From contig JAGYJM010000002.1 in the NCBI GenBank assembly GCA_018402085.1, forward strand, positions 1,178,001 through 1,242,000: a stretch of 64,000 bases of DNA. Reading direction: 5' to 3'. This stretch comes from Flavobacteriales bacterium (GTDB taxonomy: Bacteria > Bacteroidota > Bacteroidia > Flavobacteriales_D > Sanyastnellaceae). The translations under genes were made by a program, and so were the position numbers. The number at the start of each line of letters is the position of its first letter. Positions within the stretch are counted from its first letter, which is position 1. The notes under the pieces were generated by a model, which was not told the DNA's origin, did no database searches, and saw nothing but the letters and a program-made list of their open reading frames with translations. This document shows positions 43,324 to 52,196 of the stretch, piece by piece.

Positions 43324-44071
43324 AGGCATTGATGGCATTGCGCGTAAAATCAGAAAGCACCAATCTGCCACTCATTGCTGCGCGCTCTGCGAGTAGTTCA
43401 TCCCAGTGCTCGGTGCCACTCCAAAAGTTTTTCTTGAGTTCGGACATGGCCTCCGGATTGCTTTTTGCCAGTTGACGTGCGAGGCGATCAACCGACACAT
43501 CCAGCGCTTCTGCGCTGTCAAAAACTTCTGAATACAAACCACGATCGCGTGCCCATTCAGCACTTTTCCATTCAGTAGCGTCGATAGCAAGTTGGCTCAT
43601 GCCTGAAGTACCGAGCTTGCGTTCAACGGCCGGCCCCACCACAAAGGGACCAATACCGATGGCCAGCTCGCTGAGCTTGACCGCTGCGAATTTGGTGGCA
43701 AAGCAGTAGTCAACCGCGCTCGCCATACCGACACCGCCACCCACAGCTTTACCCTGTACGCGACCAATGATGAATTTCGGACATTTTCTGGCGGCGTTGA
43801 TCACATTCGCAAAGCCTGAGAAAAATGACTTGCCATCGTCTTCATTACTGATGGCAATGAGCTCGTCAAAGCTAGCGCCTGCGCAGAAGGCACGTTCGCC
43901 GGCAGATTTGAGAACGATCACTTTGATCTCATCGTTTTCACCGGCATGTGCGATTGAATCGGCCAGGCTTGCGAGAAGATGACCGGGCAGGGAGTTGCTT
44001 TGAGGGTGAAAGAACTCAATGGTGCCGATTCCGTCGGCGATATTGGTTTTAACGTATCCTTCGATATTCAT
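43307..44071 (-). CDS. Enoyl-CoA hydratase/isomerase family protein
   Basis: A 254-residue crotonase-fold protein. AFCAGASFDEL and KAVGGGVGMASAVDYCFA supply the oxyanion hole. The glutamates usual for hydration are not obvious: one region reads LSELAIGIGPFVVGPAVERKLG, where E-x-x-x-G-x-x-P would be expected to carry the catalytic acid. It may be a hydratase or an isomerase. A GGATG hairpin (43498) encodes SAEALD. A terminator separates it from the upstream citrate synthase gene. Confidence 0.85.
   Translation of the reverse strand: MNIEGYVKTNIADGIGTIEFFHPQSNSLPGHLLASLADSIAHAGENDEIKVIVLKSAGERAFCAGASFDELIAISNEDDGKSFFSGFANVINAARKCPKFIIGRVQGKAVGGGVGMASAVDYCFATKFAAVKLSELAIGIGPFVVGPAVERKLGTSGMSQLAIDATEWKSAEWARDRGLYSEVFDSAEALDVSVDRLARQLAKSNPEAMSELKKNFWSGTEHWDELLAERAAMSGRLVLSDFTRNAINAFKAKK
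43498..43517 (-). repeat. GGATG hairpin element, copy 13 (inside enoyl-CoA hydratase gene)
   Basis: Minus strand: CAGCGC, loop AGAA, GCGCTG, then GATG. Sense orientation, read SAEALD. Confidence 0.85.
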
Positions 44072-44079
44072 AATGGCTC

Positions 44080-44105
44080 AAAAAAAGCCCTCCACGGGGG
44101 AGGGC
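44080..44105 (-). terminator. Intrinsic terminator of citrate synthase
   Basis: On the minus strand GCCCTCC pairs with GGAGGGC around a 5-base loop and is followed by seven T. It lies 26 bases after the citrate synthase stop. Confidence 0.85.
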
Positions 44106-44130
44106 AAGGGTTATTCAGGGTCAATAAGGT

Positions 44131-45417
44131 TTATCGCTTTTCAACCGATACATAGTCGCGGTTATTGGCGCCTGTGTAGATTTGACGCGGGCGACCGATA
44201 GGTTCGCCGTTTTCGGTCATTTCTTTCCACTGTGCGATCCATCCGGGAAGACGTCCGATGGCGAACATCACCGTAAACATTTCGGTAGGGATACCGAGAG
44301 CTCGATAAATAATACCGCTGTAGAAATCTACGTTCGGGTAGAGGCCGCGCTCTACGAAGTACTCATCTTTGAGTGCGACTTCTTCGAGTTGTTTTGCGAT
44401 ATCGAGCACCGGGTCATCAATACCGAGTTTATCAAGCACATCGTCTGCGGCTTTTTTGATGATCTTGGCGCGCGGGTCAAAGTTCTTGTATACACGGTGT
44501 CCGAAGCCCATCAGGCGGAAGCTGTCGGTTTTATCTTTTGCTTTATCAACCCATTTTGTCAGGTCACCACCGTCATTTTTAATGGTTTCGAGCATTTCGA
44601 TCACAGCCTGGTTGGCACCTCCGTGAAGCGGCCCCCAGAGTGCTGCGATGCCTGCAGAGATGGACGAGTAGAGGTTTGCCTGAGAAGAACCCACGATACG
44701 CACAGTTGATGCAGAGCAGTTTTGCTCGTGATCGGCGTGAAGGATGAGCAGCTTGTTGAGTGCATCATCAATTACCGGGTCAACTTCGTAGTCGCTAGAA
44801 GGTAATCCGAACATCATGTAGAGGAAGTTCTCGGTGTAAGAGAGTTCGTTTTTCGGGTACATGATCGGATGCCCAAGGTTATTCTTATAAGCCTGTGCTG
44901 CGAGGGTTGGGATTTTCGCAATGAGGCGGTGAATGGTCAGCTCGATGTCTTTGAACGGGCGATTCGGGTTTTGCGACTCCGGGTAGTAAGTAGAGAGGCT
45001 GCTGATCATTGAGCTGAGAATTCCCATTGGGTGGGCATTGTTCGGGAATGCCTCAAAGAAGCGGCGCATATCTTCATGCACAAGGGTGTGCATGGTGATG
45101 CTGTTGGTGAACCAATCGAGCTGTTGCTGATTTGGAAGCTCTGAATAAATCAGGAGATAAGCGACTTCGAGGAAAGAGGCATTCTCTGCAAGCTGTTCAA
45201 TTGGATACCCCCTGTATCGGAGAATACCTTGCTCACCATCAAGAAAGGTGATGGAACTTTTAGTGGATCCGGTGTTTTTGAATCCGGAGTCGAGGGTGAT
45301 GTAACCGGTGGTGGCTCGCAGTTTGGAGATATCGATGGCTTTTTCGCCTTCAGAACCCTCAATCACGGGCAATTCATACTCTTTGCCGTCTAGAATAATC
45401 CTCGCAGTTTCACTCAT
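44131..45417 (-). CDS. gltA: Citrate synthase
   Basis: Condenses acetyl-CoA with oxaloacetate at the entry to the citric acid cycle. Complete at 428 residues, of the hexameric type II class. The catalytic residues lie in GPLHGGANQAV (His), MGFGHRVYKNFDPRA (His) and VDFYSGIIYRALG (Asp). The N-terminal beta domain (ILDGKEYELPVIEG) is also typical of this class. It appears to be transcribed alone. Confidence 0.97.
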   Translation of the reverse strand: MSETARIILDGKEYELPVIEGSEGEKAIDISKLRATTGYITLDSGFKNTGSTKSSITFLDGEQGILRYRGYPIEQLAENASFLEVAYLLIYSELPNQQQLDWFTNSITMHTLVHEDMRRFFEAFPNNAHPMGILSSMISSLSTYYPESQNPNRPFKDIELTIHRLIAKIPTLAAQAYKNNLGHPIMYPKNELSYTENFLYMMFGLPSSDYEVDPVIDDALNKLLILHADHEQNCSASTVRIVGSSQANLYSSISAGIAALWGPLHGGANQAVIEMLETIKNDGGDLTKWVDKAKDKTDSFRLMGFGHRVYKNFDPRAKIIKKAADDVLDKLGIDDPVLDIAKQLEEVALKDEYFVERGLYPNVDFYSGIIYRALGIPTEMFTVMFAIGRLPGWIAQWKEMTENGEPIGRPRQIYTGANNRDYVSVEKR

Positions 45418-45539
45418 TATTTGTGGTATTAAGATCGTTTTTTTCGGGGGTGCAATATAGTAAGAAAAAGAGGTGTGCCGTTAACTACCGCGGGGGTACA
45501 AGGCGAAGTTTTTCGTTTTCGGAAGTTTGAAAGAACCTT

Positions 45540-46079
45540 TTACCAGCTAGGCTGGAAGCTGGCCTGATAAGCCTCCCATTTTTCTTGTGTATTTACCTCT
45601 TCATGTTCGTTATTGGCAAAGAACCTGAGGTAAAGTTCAATCTGTGGGGGCTTTTGAAATCCGCGGATAGGGGCCAGCATATTGAGGTTTTCATCGAGGA
45701 AAACCACGGTGGGATATGCACTGACATTGAGCGCACGCGCGAATTCATTCACTCCGTTTCGGCCTCGGGCGTTCGGGTCATAGTTTGGATTTGTGAACGT
45801 GCGGCCTTTAAATACGACATCATCCGGTGATTCGGCGTTAAACTTAACGGCGTAGTAGTTTTTATTGATATAATCGATAACGTTCGCGTTACCGAATGTG
45901 GTGCGATCCATCATTTTGCAAGGGCCGCACCATGAGGTGTAGACATCAATGAGGATTTTTCGTGGTTCTTTTTCATTGGCGGCAACGGCTTCTTCAACGG
46001 TCATCCAGTTAATTTTCGCATCCTGCGCTTCTGCGCAGAAAGCGGCCAACATCATCGTAAGGGTCAATATATACTTCAT
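45540..46079 (-). CDS. Exported thioredoxin-like protein
   Basis: A 179-residue protein with a thioredoxin fold: WCGPC at about residues 50-54 and VSAYPTVVFLDENL with the cis-Pro. The signal peptide ends FCAEAQDAK, so it works in the periplasm, where such proteins reduce or reshuffle disulphides. The cleavage region CAEAQD is encoded by a GGATG hairpin element (46019). It stands alone between citrate synthase and the peptide transporter. Confidence 0.9.
   Translation of the reverse strand: MKYILTLTMMLAAFCAEAQDAKINWMTVEEAVAANEKEPRKILIDVYTSWCGPCKMMDRTTFGNANVIDYINKNYYAVKFNAESPDDVVFKGRTFTNPNYDPNARGRNGVNEFARALNVSAYPTVVFLDENLNMLAPIRGFQKPPQIELYLRFFANNEHEEVNTQEKWEAYQASFQPSW
46019..46038 (-). repeat. 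GGATG hairpin element, copy 14 (signal peptide of thioredoxin-like protein)
   Basis: Minus strand: CTGCGC, loop AGAA, GCGCAG, then GATG. Sense orientation, read CAEAQD. The stem equals copies 1 and 18. Confidence 0.85.
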
Positions 46080-46176
46080 AGCTCGAGGGCCCGGTTTACG
46101 TTTATTTGAATATAGGACAGCAATAAACGGGCCAAACTGTCAGGCGTAAAGGTACCAACCAAAGGATGTATTGCCA

Positions 46177-46218
46177 AGAAAAACGCCCGCAGCTCTTTCA
46201 CGAGTGCAGGCGTTTTGA
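46177..46218 (-). terminator. Intrinsic terminator of the DPP IV-POT operon
   Basis: AAAACGCCCGCA (46180-46191) pairs with TGCAGGCGTTTT (46205-46216) with one mismatch. On the minus strand a T-run follows. It lies 24 bases after the transporter stop codon. Confidence 0.75.
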
Positions 46219-46241
46219 GAAATTTTCACAGAAAAGCGCGC

Positions 46242-48194
46242 TTATTGTCGTCCTTCGTCACCCAATTCGAACCCTTCAGCTTCATCATCTGCACCCGGTT
46301 TGAGGTCGCGTTCTGCTTCTTCGACACCGTGAGTGAGTTTTTTGAGTTTGCGCAGGAAGATAAGAACGAGGAAGCCGATAATCACCGTGAGGATGGTGAT
46401 GGCGATGAACGTTCTCAGCTCACGCTCATTTGAAGCCTGGAAAAGGATCACCTCGCCTTTGTAGTTATCGAGGCTGACGTTTACGTTTTGTTCTTTATCG
46501 ATTTTTTCGCGGTCTTCTTCATTTTCGAAGGTGATGGTGATCTGCTGCGGATCAGCCTGTGTAGACTCTTGTTCTTTAAGGGTTTCGATCATCGCCATGC
46601 GGTTTTCGTCACCTTCTACGTCTTCTTGATCAACAAATGCTACGAGGTTGAGCAGGCTACGGCCACTATCTTTCGCGACCACCACCAGTTCGTCATTTTC
46701 GAGGTAGGCATCACCTTTAATTTTAAAGAGTTTTGCTGCATTCAGGGTGCTGTCAGCAGCGTAAGTGCCAAGGTCGCCTCTGTCAGCGGTCAGTTGCACC
46801 CGGATAGGTTCTGACTGAGACGCTTCGCCGATTGCTCCGGCGAGTTTATTACCGAGCCCGGTAGCTGCGAAATATACCCCCATCATAATGGACACATATC
46901 GTACCGGAGCGAGTTTTGTGATGAAGGAAAGTGCCACGGGCGAAGCGGAGAGCTCACCAATGGTATGAAAGAGGTAGGCGAGAATGATCCAGACGAGGGC
47001 TGCTTGCCCGGTGCTCAGCACCTCCAATGAAGCTTTGGCCATGAAGAGAAATCCGGCACCCATGATCATGGTACCGATCGCCATTTTGTAGAGTGAGGTA
47101 GCCTCTTTGCCGCGCCGCTTTCGCCATGCCCAAAAGCCAGCTACTGCGGTTCCGAAAAGAATGATGAAAATGGCGTTGACCGACTGAAATACCGATGCCG
47201 GCAGTTCGAAGCCCATCACTACGCGATCTACTTTTTCTTTGGTGTAGATGTTCATGAGTCCGCCAGCCTGTTCAAAAGCTCCCCAGAAGGCAATAACGAT
47301 CAGGAAGGAGATAAGGAGCACCACGTAGCGATCTTTTTCTTGCTGTGTGAGCTCATTGTAAATCACCATCATCAATCCGACCACAAGCCCCAGGAACATC
47401 GCCAGGATACCATATCCGATGGAGGTGCCACTCGCGATCAGGTAGATACCTACGGCTTGAATAATGAGAAATGAGATAAGTGGTACACGCTCTTTAAAGA
47501 GTTTGTTGAAGAGTTTACCGAGACTGTCATCGCTGTTCGACCGTTCTTCTTTCGTGGGGGCTTCGCCAACGCCGGCGAGGTATTTCTGACCTGCCATGAA
47601 AACAACTTGACCGAGCAACATTCCGATACCAGCCATGCCGAACCCATAGTGCCATCCTATTTTTTCACCTACATAGCCTACCGCGAGAGACGCAGCAGCA
47701 GCACCTATGTTGATACCAATATAAAAGATGGTGAACCCTCGATCACGACGAATGTCGCCGGCTTTATATAATCCGCCAACCATCGTCGAGATGTTAGGCT
47801 TAAGTCCGCCTACACCAACCACAATCAGCAATAACCCACTGTAGAAGGCCCACATTTGCTCAACTGCGAGAATACCGTGTCCGGCTACGAGAATAAGTCC
47901 GCCAACCAACACACTTTTCTTTTGTCCGATAAATTTATCAGCGAGAATACCCCCCGGGATTGACATGACATACACCAGCATGGTATACCATCCGTAGAGG
48001 GCAAGGGCGTCTCCTTTTTCCCATCCAAGGCCCGGATTAGCTCCAGTGGCTGCAGAGGTAATATAAAGTACAAGAATTGCGCGCATTCCGTAGTAAGAGA
48101 AGCGCTCCCACATTTCTGTGAAAAAGAGGATGTAAAGTCCGGCAGGATGTCCGAAAAACTCTTTCTTATGAGCTTGTGATGCGTCCAATGACAT
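46242..48194 (-). CDS. POT-family proton-dependent peptide transporter
   Basis: A 650-residue major facilitator of the PTR2/POT family, which imports di- and tripeptides with protons. ExxER-type FTEMWERFSYYGMRA at about residues 26-40, GGILADKFIGQ and FYIGINIGAAAASL are family signatures. Between the last two membrane helices, residues about 475-595 form an unusual hydrophilic insert of roughly 120 residues with acidic and beta-rich sequence. It follows the DPP IV gene by 63 bases on the same strand. Confidence 0.93.
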   Translation of the reverse strand: MSLDASQAHKKEFFGHPAGLYILFFTEMWERFSYYGMRAILVLYITSAATGANPGLGWEKGDALALYGWYTMLVYVMSIPGGILADKFIGQKKSVLVGGLILVAGHGILAVEQMWAFYSGLLLIVVGVGGLKPNISTMVGGLYKAGDIRRDRGFTIFYIGINIGAAAASLAVGYVGEKIGWHYGFGMAGIGMLLGQVVFMAGQKYLAGVGEAPTKEERSNSDDSLGKLFNKLFKERVPLISFLIIQAVGIYLIASGTSIGYGILAMFLGLVVGLMMVIYNELTQQEKDRYVVLLISFLIVIAFWGAFEQAGGLMNIYTKEKVDRVVMGFELPASVFQSVNAIFIILFGTAVAGFWAWRKRRGKEATSLYKMAIGTMIMGAGFLFMAKASLEVLSTGQAALVWIILAYLFHTIGELSASPVALSFITKLAPVRYVSIMMGVYFAATGLGNKLAGAIGEASQSEPIRVQLTADRGDLGTYAADSTLNAAKLFKIKGDAYLENDELVVVAKDSGRSLLNLVAFVDQEDVEGDENRMAMIETLKEQESTQADPQQITITFENEEDREKIDKEQNVNVSLDNYKGEVILFQASNERELRTFIAITILTVIIGFLVLIFLRKLKKLTHGVEEAERDLKPGADDEAEGFELGDEGRQ

Positions 48195-48257
48195 AGCTTC
48201 TGGTGTTTGGTCTGTGTTTCCGTTGCGTTAAGAAAGCGGGAAAGTAAACAAAAATGA

Positions 48258-50465
48258 TCAGAGGTTCGATTCGATGTAGTTGAGCATCTTATTGAAGAGG
48301 TGCAGACGTGTGGTACCTCCATAGATGCCGTGGTTACGATCCGGGTAAATGAAGAGGTCAAACTGTTTATTAGCTACCACGAGGGCATTGATCATCTCCA
48401 TGGTGTTCTGGTAGTGTACGTTATCATCAGCGCTGCCGTGAACCAGAAGATACTTTCCGGTGAGTTTTTCGACATGATTGATGGGGGAGTTGTCATCGTA
48501 ACCTGAAGCATTCTCCTGGGGTGTGCGCATAAACCGCTCGGTGTAAATGGTATCGTAGTAGCGCCAGTTGGTAACGGGTGCTACGGCGATACCCATTTTA
48601 TAGAACTCAGCCCCCTTGGTCATGCAGAGCGACGTCATATACCCGCCATAGCTCCAGCCCATGATACCGATTCGATCGGCATCTACAAAGGGCTGCGATT
48701 GGAGGTGCTTCGCGAAGTCGATAAAATCTTCGGTTTCGAGTTTTCCTAGCTGTTGGTAGGTGGCGTGTTTGAATTCACGACCACGGTACATCGTTCCTCT
48801 GGGGTCACAGCTCACGACGATGTATCCTTTCTGTGCGAGGAGCTGGTGGAAAAGATAGTTAGCCCCACCCCACGAGTCGGTGACCGTATTGTGCCCGGGC
48901 CCCCCATATATATTGACATAAACCGGGTACTTTTGTGTAGGGTCAAAGTCTGCCGGTTTGATCATCGAGCAATTCAGCTCGACTCCGGCACTGTTGGTAA
49001 AGGTGAAGAACGACTTGGGTGAAATCTCATATTTGGCGAGGGTTTCTTTTAGGTTTTCGTTTGTTTTGAGCACGCGCAGTTCTTTGCCTTTTGCGTCATG
49101 AAGGGAGATGTAATAGGGCGTATTGGCGTCAGTATGATAGTTGATGTAGTATTTGCAGCCTTCGCTGAATACGGCATTGTTGCTTCCTTTCCGTGTGCTT
49201 AATTGATCAGGTTTTCCACGTTTGATGCGCACGCTGTACACGTGTTGCTCCAGTGGTGATACTTCTGAAGAAGAATAGAACACGCGTCCATTGTCTTGGT
49301 TTACACCGAGAAACTCGATCACATCCCAGCTTCCTTCAGTGAGTTGGCGGATCACTTCCCCTTCCATGCTGTAATGATAAATGTGATTGTAGCCGTCGTG
49401 TTCAGAATTCCAGAGGAAGCTGTTTCCATCCTGGAGGAAAATCAGGTTGTCATTGATTTCAATGTACGTCGCTGACTTTTCTTCGTAGATTTTCTTGGTT
49501 TGGTACTTGAAAGGTTGGTCGCCACTGCCGATATCTGTTAAGAGAAACTCAAGGTGATTCTGGTGACGGTTGAGGCGCATTACACAGAGTCTGTCATTGT
49601 CTTGTGTCCACTTTATGCGTGGGTAATAAATGTCGGTTTCATTACCGGTGTCAACCGGACGTGCCTCAGTGTTGTTAAGGTCGTAAATGTAAATGCCAAC
49701 GATGCTGTTTTTTTCGCCTGCTTTAGGATACTTGAAGGTATATTGATCCGGGTAGAGTTCACCGTACATGGCCATTTGAAACTCTTTCACGCGGCTCTCA
49801 TCAAAGCGATAATACGCCAGACGATCTCCATCAGGAGACCAATACATTCCGTTGTCAAACCCAAATTCTTCTTCATACACCCAGTCGGTAGCCCCATTGA
49901 TGATGTGGTTCATCTTTCCGTCATTCGTGACCTGAATTTCTTCGCGTGATTTTAGATCGGTGATAAAGATGTTGTTATCGCGCACGAAGGCTACTTTGTC
50001 AGCCCCGGGAGAAAATGCAGCCAGGCGCTGTTTACCTTTATCAAAATCAGTGAGTGGGAAGGCCCGTTTCTTTTTAAGGTCGAATACATAGTAATGGGCT
50101 TTTGTGCTGTAGCGGTAAATGCTTTCGGTTTCTGTTTTGATGAGCAGTTTGCCTTCATTCGCACTGAATTCATAATCTTCAATCGACTTTGACGGGTCAT
50201 TGAAGATATCTCTTGAAGTCGCGATCACTTCGATTCGGCTGCCGGTCGAAAAAGCATATTTAACGATGGCGCTTCCATTTTCCTGATCGTTTTCGAGACT
50301 GGTATAGTGTTCACCATCGTTCATGGAGCGAAGTCCACTCACATATTCGGGGGAAAATTCGCCTGAATACCATATAAGGTCATTCGTGAGTTGCTGCTGG
50401 GCGATCACTGAGAGCCCGCTAAAAGTCAGGATACTGAAGATGAAAATAGTTCTGAACTGCTTCAT
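48258..50465 (-). CDS. Dipeptidyl peptidase IV-type S9 peptidase
   Basis: A 735-residue exported serine peptidase; signal peptide ends LSVIAQ. An eight-bladed propeller N-terminal domain (about 40-480) precedes an alpha/beta-hydrolase domain with the catalytic Ser in GWSYGGYMTS, Asp in GSADDNVHY and His in DRNHGIYGG. The EE pair that recognises the substrate N-terminus is in VYEEEFG. It releases X-Pro or X-Ala dipeptides. The POT importer gene next to it would take these up. Confidence 0.94.
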   Translation of the reverse strand: MKQFRTIFIFSILTFSGLSVIAQQQLTNDLIWYSGEFSPEYVSGLRSMNDGEHYTSLENDQENGSAIVKYAFSTGSRIEVIATSRDIFNDPSKSIEDYEFSANEGKLLIKTETESIYRYSTKAHYYVFDLKKKRAFPLTDFDKGKQRLAAFSPGADKVAFVRDNNIFITDLKSREEIQVTNDGKMNHIINGATDWVYEEEFGFDNGMYWSPDGDRLAYYRFDESRVKEFQMAMYGELYPDQYTFKYPKAGEKNSIVGIYIYDLNNTEARPVDTGNETDIYYPRIKWTQDNDRLCVMRLNRHQNHLEFLLTDIGSGDQPFKYQTKKIYEEKSATYIEINDNLIFLQDGNSFLWNSEHDGYNHIYHYSMEGEVIRQLTEGSWDVIEFLGVNQDNGRVFYSSSEVSPLEQHVYSVRIKRGKPDQLSTRKGSNNAVFSEGCKYYINYHTDANTPYYISLHDAKGKELRVLKTNENLKETLAKYEISPKSFFTFTNSAGVELNCSMIKPADFDPTQKYPVYVNIYGGPGHNTVTDSWGGANYLFHQLLAQKGYIVVSCDPRGTMYRGREFKHATYQQLGKLETEDFIDFAKHLQSQPFVDADRIGIMGWSYGGYMTSLCMTKGAEFYKMGIAVAPVTNWRYYDTIYTERFMRTPQENASGYDDNSPINHVEKLTGKYLLVHGSADDNVHYQNTMEMINALVVANKQFDLFIYPDRNHGIYGGTTRLHLFNKMLNYIESNL

Positions 50466-50524
50466 GAATACAGAGGTTTATATTTGGAACAAGGCCACCG
50501 AAGATAATATTTCTCACGCACAGC

Positions 50525-51970
50525 ATGATGTACACCCCACTCAACTCAGCACATTTAGACCAGCTCGCACGTATTGTTGGAGCCGCTCACTGCCTGCATG
50601 ATCCTGAAACACGCAGGGCGTTCGGAAGTGACTACACAGAAGATTTCAACTTTCCGCCTGAAGCAGTAGTCAGTCCGGCAAACACCAAAGAGGTAGCCGC
50701 AGTGATGCGCTATTGTCATGAACATGTGATCCCCGTGACACCGATCGGAGCGCTGACCGGACTCAGTGGCGGGGCGTTGAGTGTTTACGGAGGTGTCGGA
50801 CTTTCACTTCGCCGCATGAACCGAATCATTTCTATCGATACCGATAACCATCAGGTGCTTGTGCAGCCCGCGGTTATTGTGCAGAAGCTGCAGGAGGCCG
50901 TGGAAGCAAAGGGCTTGTATTATGCCCCGGACCCTGCAAGTAGGGGGTCTTCTTTCATTGGAGGCAATCTCGCAGAGAATTCTGGTGGGCCGAGGGCCGT
51001 TAAGTATGGGGTAACCAAAGACTGGGTGCTGAACCTTGAGGTGGTTCTGCCAACAGGAGAAGTATTGCATACCGGCGCAAACACTCTTAAGAACAGCACT
51101 GGCTATAACCTTACACAATTGATGGTGGGGAGTGAGGGCACTTTAGGGATTATAACGCAGGCTACCTTGAAGTTGATTCCAAGACCGCAGAATGATTTGC
51201 TGATGTTGGTGCCGTTTCCGAGTGCTTCTTCAGCATGCGAAGCTGTATCAGCTATTTTTAAAGCCGGTATTACGCCGTCAGCACTCGAGTTTATGGAGCG
51301 TGATGCCGTGCAATACACACTTGACCATACCGATGCTGCCGGTTTAGACCTTCCTGACGACGTAGAGGCCCACTTATTGATCGAGGTTGATGGAAAGCCG
51401 CCGGAGGTGCTGATGCAGGAGTGCGAAACCATCCTGGGCGTGGTTGAATCACACGGCGCCGGTGAGGTGCTGTTTGCAGATGACCAGGCGAAAAAAGACC
51501 AGCTTTGGTACATGCGAAGAAGGGTAGGTGAAGCGGTGAAGCAGCATAGTATATACAAAGAAGAAGATACCGTAGTGCCCCGATACGAACTTCCCGCGCT
51601 TTTGCGCGGTGTAAAGAATATTGGAAGAGCTTATGGCTTCTCTTCAGTGTGTTACGGACATGCAGGTGATGGCAACCTTCATGTGAACATCATTAAAGGT
51701 GAAATCGACGACCGTACCTGGAAAGAAGAACTACCAAAGGCCATTCGTGAGATTTTTGAGCTGGTGAGAGCGTTAGGCGGAACCATTAGCGGAGAGCATG
51801 GCATCGGACTTGTGCAGAAAGATTTTATGGACATTGTTTTCCCTTCCTCTTCACTGGAGCTGATGTGGGCGGTTAAAAAATCATTTGACCCGCGGCTTAT
51901 CATGAATCCCGGCAAAGTTTTTCCGCAACATTTCTGGAATATGCAGGGGGAAGAAGTAACCCCGGAATAA
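50525..51970 (+). CDS. FAD-binding oxidase, GlcD/D-lactate dehydrogenase type
   Basis: A 481-residue flavoprotein of the glycolate oxidase/D-2-hydroxyacid dehydrogenase class. VTPIGALTGLSGGALSVYGG binds the FAD diphosphate, and IGGNLAENSGGPRAVKYG is the second FAD segment. The C-terminal catalytic region has CYGHAGDGNLHVNI and SGEHGIG. The substrate, D-lactate, glycolate or another 2-hydroxy acid, is not decided by sequence alone. ATG codons at 50525 and 50528 are both possible starts. A GGATG hairpin (51590) encodes LPALLRG. Confidence 0.92.
   Translation: MMYTPLNSAHLDQLARIVGAAHCLHDPETRRAFGSDYTEDFNFPPEAVVSPANTKEVAAVMRYCHEHVIPVTPIGALTGLSGGALSVYGGVGLSLRRMNRIISIDTDNHQVLVQPAVIVQKLQEAVEAKGLYYAPDPASRGSSFIGGNLAENSGGPRAVKYGVTKDWVLNLEVVLPTGEVLHTGANTLKNSTGYNLTQLMVGSEGTLGIITQATLKLIPRPQNDLLMLVPFPSASSACEAVSAIFKAGITPSALEFMERDAVQYTLDHTDAAGLDLPDDVEAHLLIEVDGKPPEVLMQECETILGVVESHGAGEVLFADDQAKKDQLWYMRRRVGEAVKQHSIYKEEDTVVPRYELPALLRGVKNIGRAYGFSSVCYGHAGDGNLHVNIIKGEIDDRTWKEELPKAIREIFELVRALGGTISGEHGIGLVQKDFMDIVFPSSSLELMWAVKKSFDPRLIMNPGKVFPQHFWNMQGEEVTPE
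51590..51609 (-). repeat. GGATG hairpin element, copy 15 (inside the oxidase gene)
   Basis: Minus strand: CCGCGC, loop AAAA, GCGCGG, then GAAG in place of GATG. It is antisense to the host, which reads LPALLRG. Confidence 0.8.
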
Positions 51971-51979
51971 TGTTTTGGA

Positions 51980-52010
51980 TTTGCACAAGAAATTTTAGGT
52001 CGTATATTTG
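51980..52010 (+). promoter_or_regulatory. Strong Bacteroidota promoter in an intergenic region
   Basis: TTTG (51980-51983), a 19-base spacer, then TATATTTG (52003-52010): the best promoter match in the window. It lies nine bases after the oxidase stop and drives a terminated region before fabI. Confidence 0.75.
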
Positions 52011-52014
52011 GCTT

Positions 52015-52141
52015 GCCCGGTAGGAGAGAGACCGGGCAATTAGTTGAGATAGGTATGCCTTTCAGGCTACCGTACGAGTAATTTATAGTTTTTAGTTTTT
52101 CAGTTTAAGCCATTGAGTCCCGCAAAAGTGCGGGACTTTTT
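52015..52141 (+). ncRNA. Candidate small RNA or fabI leader RNA
   Basis: A promoter (51980-52010) is followed by a structured stretch and an intrinsic terminator, with no open frame of useful size. Stem 1 is TTGCCCGGT (52013-52021)/ACCGGGCAA (52031-52039), nine perfect pairs, with a purine loop AGGAGAGAG. Stem 2 pairs GGTA and GCC with GGC and TACC (52052-52070). A U/A-rich single-stranded stretch and then the terminator hairpin follow. The RNA would be about 125 bases. It could be independent or an attenuator of fabI, which starts 56 bases after the terminator. Confidence 0.55.
52116..52141 (+). terminator. Intrinsic terminator upstream of fabI
   Basis: AGTCCCGCA (52116-52124) pairs perfectly with TGCGGGACT (52129-52137), loop AAAG, then T's. 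The loop and GC-rich stem resemble the GGATG hairpins but the 3' flank does not. Confidence 0.85.
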
Positions 52142-52196
52142 GGTTGCGGTCATTCGAATTCACTTAGTTTAGCCGCAGAAAACAAACCAAGGAGCT

